Assembly: GCA_023423695.1 (NCBI GenBank)
Contig: JAFAFA010000046.1
Location: forward strand, 70,063 to 134,062
Length of the DNA: 64,000 nt
DNA from: Pseudomonadota bacterium
Lineage (GTDB): Bacteria; Pseudomonadota; Alphaproteobacteria; Azospirillales; Azospirillaceae
Reading direction: 5' to 3'
In this document: positions 62,785 through 64,000 of the stretch, piece by piece
How the letters are laid out: each line of letters starts with the position of its first letter
Position numbering within the stretch: position 1 is the first letter of the stretch
Position numbers and translations under genes: made by a program
Notes under the pieces: generated by a model
The model's database searches: none
What the model saw: the letters and a program-made list of their open reading frames with translations, nothing else
Told to the model about the DNA's origin: nothing

Positions 62785-64000
62785 ATGGCCACGACCTCCG
62801 GGAACTCGACCATCATCGTGACCGCCGAAGGCACCGAACAGGCGCACTTCACCCTGCTCGTCGACGGCAAGAAGATCGGTGAGGGCACCACGGGTACCAC
62901 GGCCAAGGACTTCGTCTTCGAGACGGACGTCGCACGGGACCAGGCCCACAAGGTGCAGGTCCAGTACGACAACGACGGGTATGTGAACGGCAAGGACCGC
63001 AACCTGATTGTCAACGAGGTCACGATTAACGGCAAGTCGGTCCTGCCGACCGACGACATCGTCACCTACGACAAGGGCACGCTGGACGGCCGCGATGTGG
63101 TGGCCGGTCAGAAGGGGATGTGGTGGAACGGCACGCTGGTGGTCGACGCCGGCAAGAGCTATTTCGCCGGCGAAGAGGTGGCGGCGCCCGCCGAACCTGC
63201 GCCTGTCGAGCCCACCACTCCGGCCGAGCCCACGCCCACCGAACCCACTCCGGGCGTGCCGAAGCCGAGCGGCCCCGGCTTCTACGTCGCCAAGAACGGC
63301 AACGACAGCTGGTCGGGCAAGCTTGCCGCCCCCAATGCCGACGGCACCGACGGCCCCTTCGCCTCGCTGCAGAAGGCGCAGGCCGCCATGCGGTCGAGCG
63401 ATATCGACACGACCTATGTGCGCGGCGGCGACTATTACCCGAACAATCCGATCTGGCTGGATGGCCAGGACTCCGGCGTGACCTTCACCGGCTACGGCAA
63501 CGAGAAGGCGGTGATCCACGGCAGCGCGCAGGCGTCGGTGTCCTTCGGCCTCGGTGGTGCCAAGGACGTGACCATCGAAGGCCTGACCTTCACCGGCGGC
63601 GTCGCCAACGGCCATTATGTCTTCGCCGACAACGCCGCCGGCCTGACCTTCGCCAACAACACCGTGTCGGGCGGCGGCTATGGCATCACGGTGCAGAACA
63701 GCGCCAACAGCAAGGTCGTCGGCAACCAGTTCGACCGCACCGGCGCCGAGGCCGTCTTCGTCAAGGCCGGTTCCAACGCCACGGTGGTGTCCGACAACCT
63801 GATCAAGCATCCCAACGCCGCCGACCGCGGCGACGCCGGCATCTGGGTCAACGGCAGCTCCGACGTCAAGATCACCCACAACCAGATCGAGAATTCGCCG
63901 GAGAAGGCCATCGCCGTCGGCTCGGTGCAGACGGACGGCAGCGACGCGACCTACCGGGCGACCATCGCCTTCAACAAGGTGATCGACGCCAACCTGGAAT
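62785..64000 (+). CDS. Large secreted-type protein: carbohydrate-binding-like domain plus right-handed beta-helix (cut at the right edge)
   Basis: Translation from the ATG at 62785 (AAGGA 9 bases upstream) is open to the edge, giving 405 residues so far. Residues 1-130 (STIIVTAEGTEQAHFTLLVDG, DGYVNGKDRNLIVNEVTING, GQKGMWWNGTLVV) look like the calcium-dependent xylan-binding modules of the CBM36/CBM60 group. A Pro/Glu/Thr linker follows (about 133-160). From about 165 on, repeats such as DVTIEGLTFTGG, GLTFANNTVSGGGYGITVQN and DVKITHNQIENSPEKAIAVG form a parallel beta-helix of the NosD/pectate-lyase type. There is no signal peptide, so a C-terminal type I secretion signal outside the window is likely. 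Confidence 0.8.
   Translation, partial: MATTSGNSTIIVTAEGTEQAHFTLLVDGKKIGEGTTGTTAKDFVFETDVARDQAHKVQVQYDNDGYVNGKDRNLIVNEVTINGKSVLPTDDIVTYDKGTLDGRDVVAGQKGMWWNGTLVVDAGKSYFAGEEVAAPAEPAPVEPTTPAEPTPTEPTPGVPKPSGPGFYVAKNGNDSWSGKLAAPNADGTDGPFASLQKAQAAMRSSDIDTTYVRGGDYYPNNPIWLDGQDSGVTFTGYGNEKAVIHGSAQASVSFGLGGAKDVTIEGLTFTGGVANGHYVFADNAAGLTFANNTVSGGGYGITVQNSANSKVVGNQFDRTGAEAVFVKAGSNATVVSDNLIKHPNAADRGDAGIWVNGSSDVKITHNQIENSPEKAIAVGSVQTDGSDATYRATIAFNKVIDANLE

Overview
The window is a high-GC alphaproteobacterial segment. The best match is an Azospirillum-like Rhodospirillales: ChvE/SbpA-type sugar binding, the oxidative (non-phosphorylating) L-arabinose pathway known from Azospirillum brasilense, sigma-54-type nitrate assimilation promoters, and GC-rich palindromic intergenic repeats. 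The replicon looks like a chromid or megaplasmid rather than the main chromosome. It has an iteron-bearing plasmid-type origin (repA with 14 copies of a GTCACCAAAGTTCA-like iteron, 46.9-48.75 kb) and a parAB pair (51.7-53.6 kb), yet it also carries core genes: five tRNA genes and an RNase J.

Layout: 0-5.8 kb, nitrate assimilation (5' end of nirB, divergent nrtA-nrtB-nrtCD) with two facing-away sigma-54-type promoters and a terminator-like nirB leader. 5.9-9.1 kb, an aldo/keto reductase, a tRNA cluster (Leu-Ala-Asp-Gly-Val) and a phospholipase-D-like protein. 9.2-26.9 kb, a sugar island with two ABC importers (YtfQRT-YjfF type and ChvE-GguAB type), a mutarotase, all five steps of the oxidative pentose pathway, and a LysR regulator. 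A 19-bp near-identical LysR-type box stands in the same orientation before each of the three operons. 27.2-30 kb, RNase J and a nucleoside-uptake-type periplasmic protein. 30.1-38.6 kb, an AcrAB-like RND pump with a divergent TetR, a universal stress protein, a second TetR paralogue and an MFS carrier. 39-44.7 kb, a polar-amino-acid-type ABC importer with a 2-hydroxyacid dehydrogenase, a LacI regulator and an FAH-type hydratase. 44.8-46.6 kb, SoxR with a canonical SoxR box that points at an HPP-CBS membrane protein. 46.6-53.6 kb, replication and partition, interrupted by a CDF cation transporter and a CNNM/HlyC-type protein. 53.8-57.2 kb, a polysaccharide deacetylase and a LytS/LytTR-type two-component pair. 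57.4-62.4 kb, a TetR-MFP-RND efflux operon. From 62.8 kb to the edge, a large secreted-looking protein with an N-terminal carbohydrate-binding-like domain and a right-handed beta-helix.

No insertion sequence, CRISPR array, phage gene or restriction system is visible. The most notable points are the single-regulator architecture of the sugar island, the SoxR to HPP-CBS connection, the nir/nrt control region, and tRNA genes on a plasmid-type replicon.
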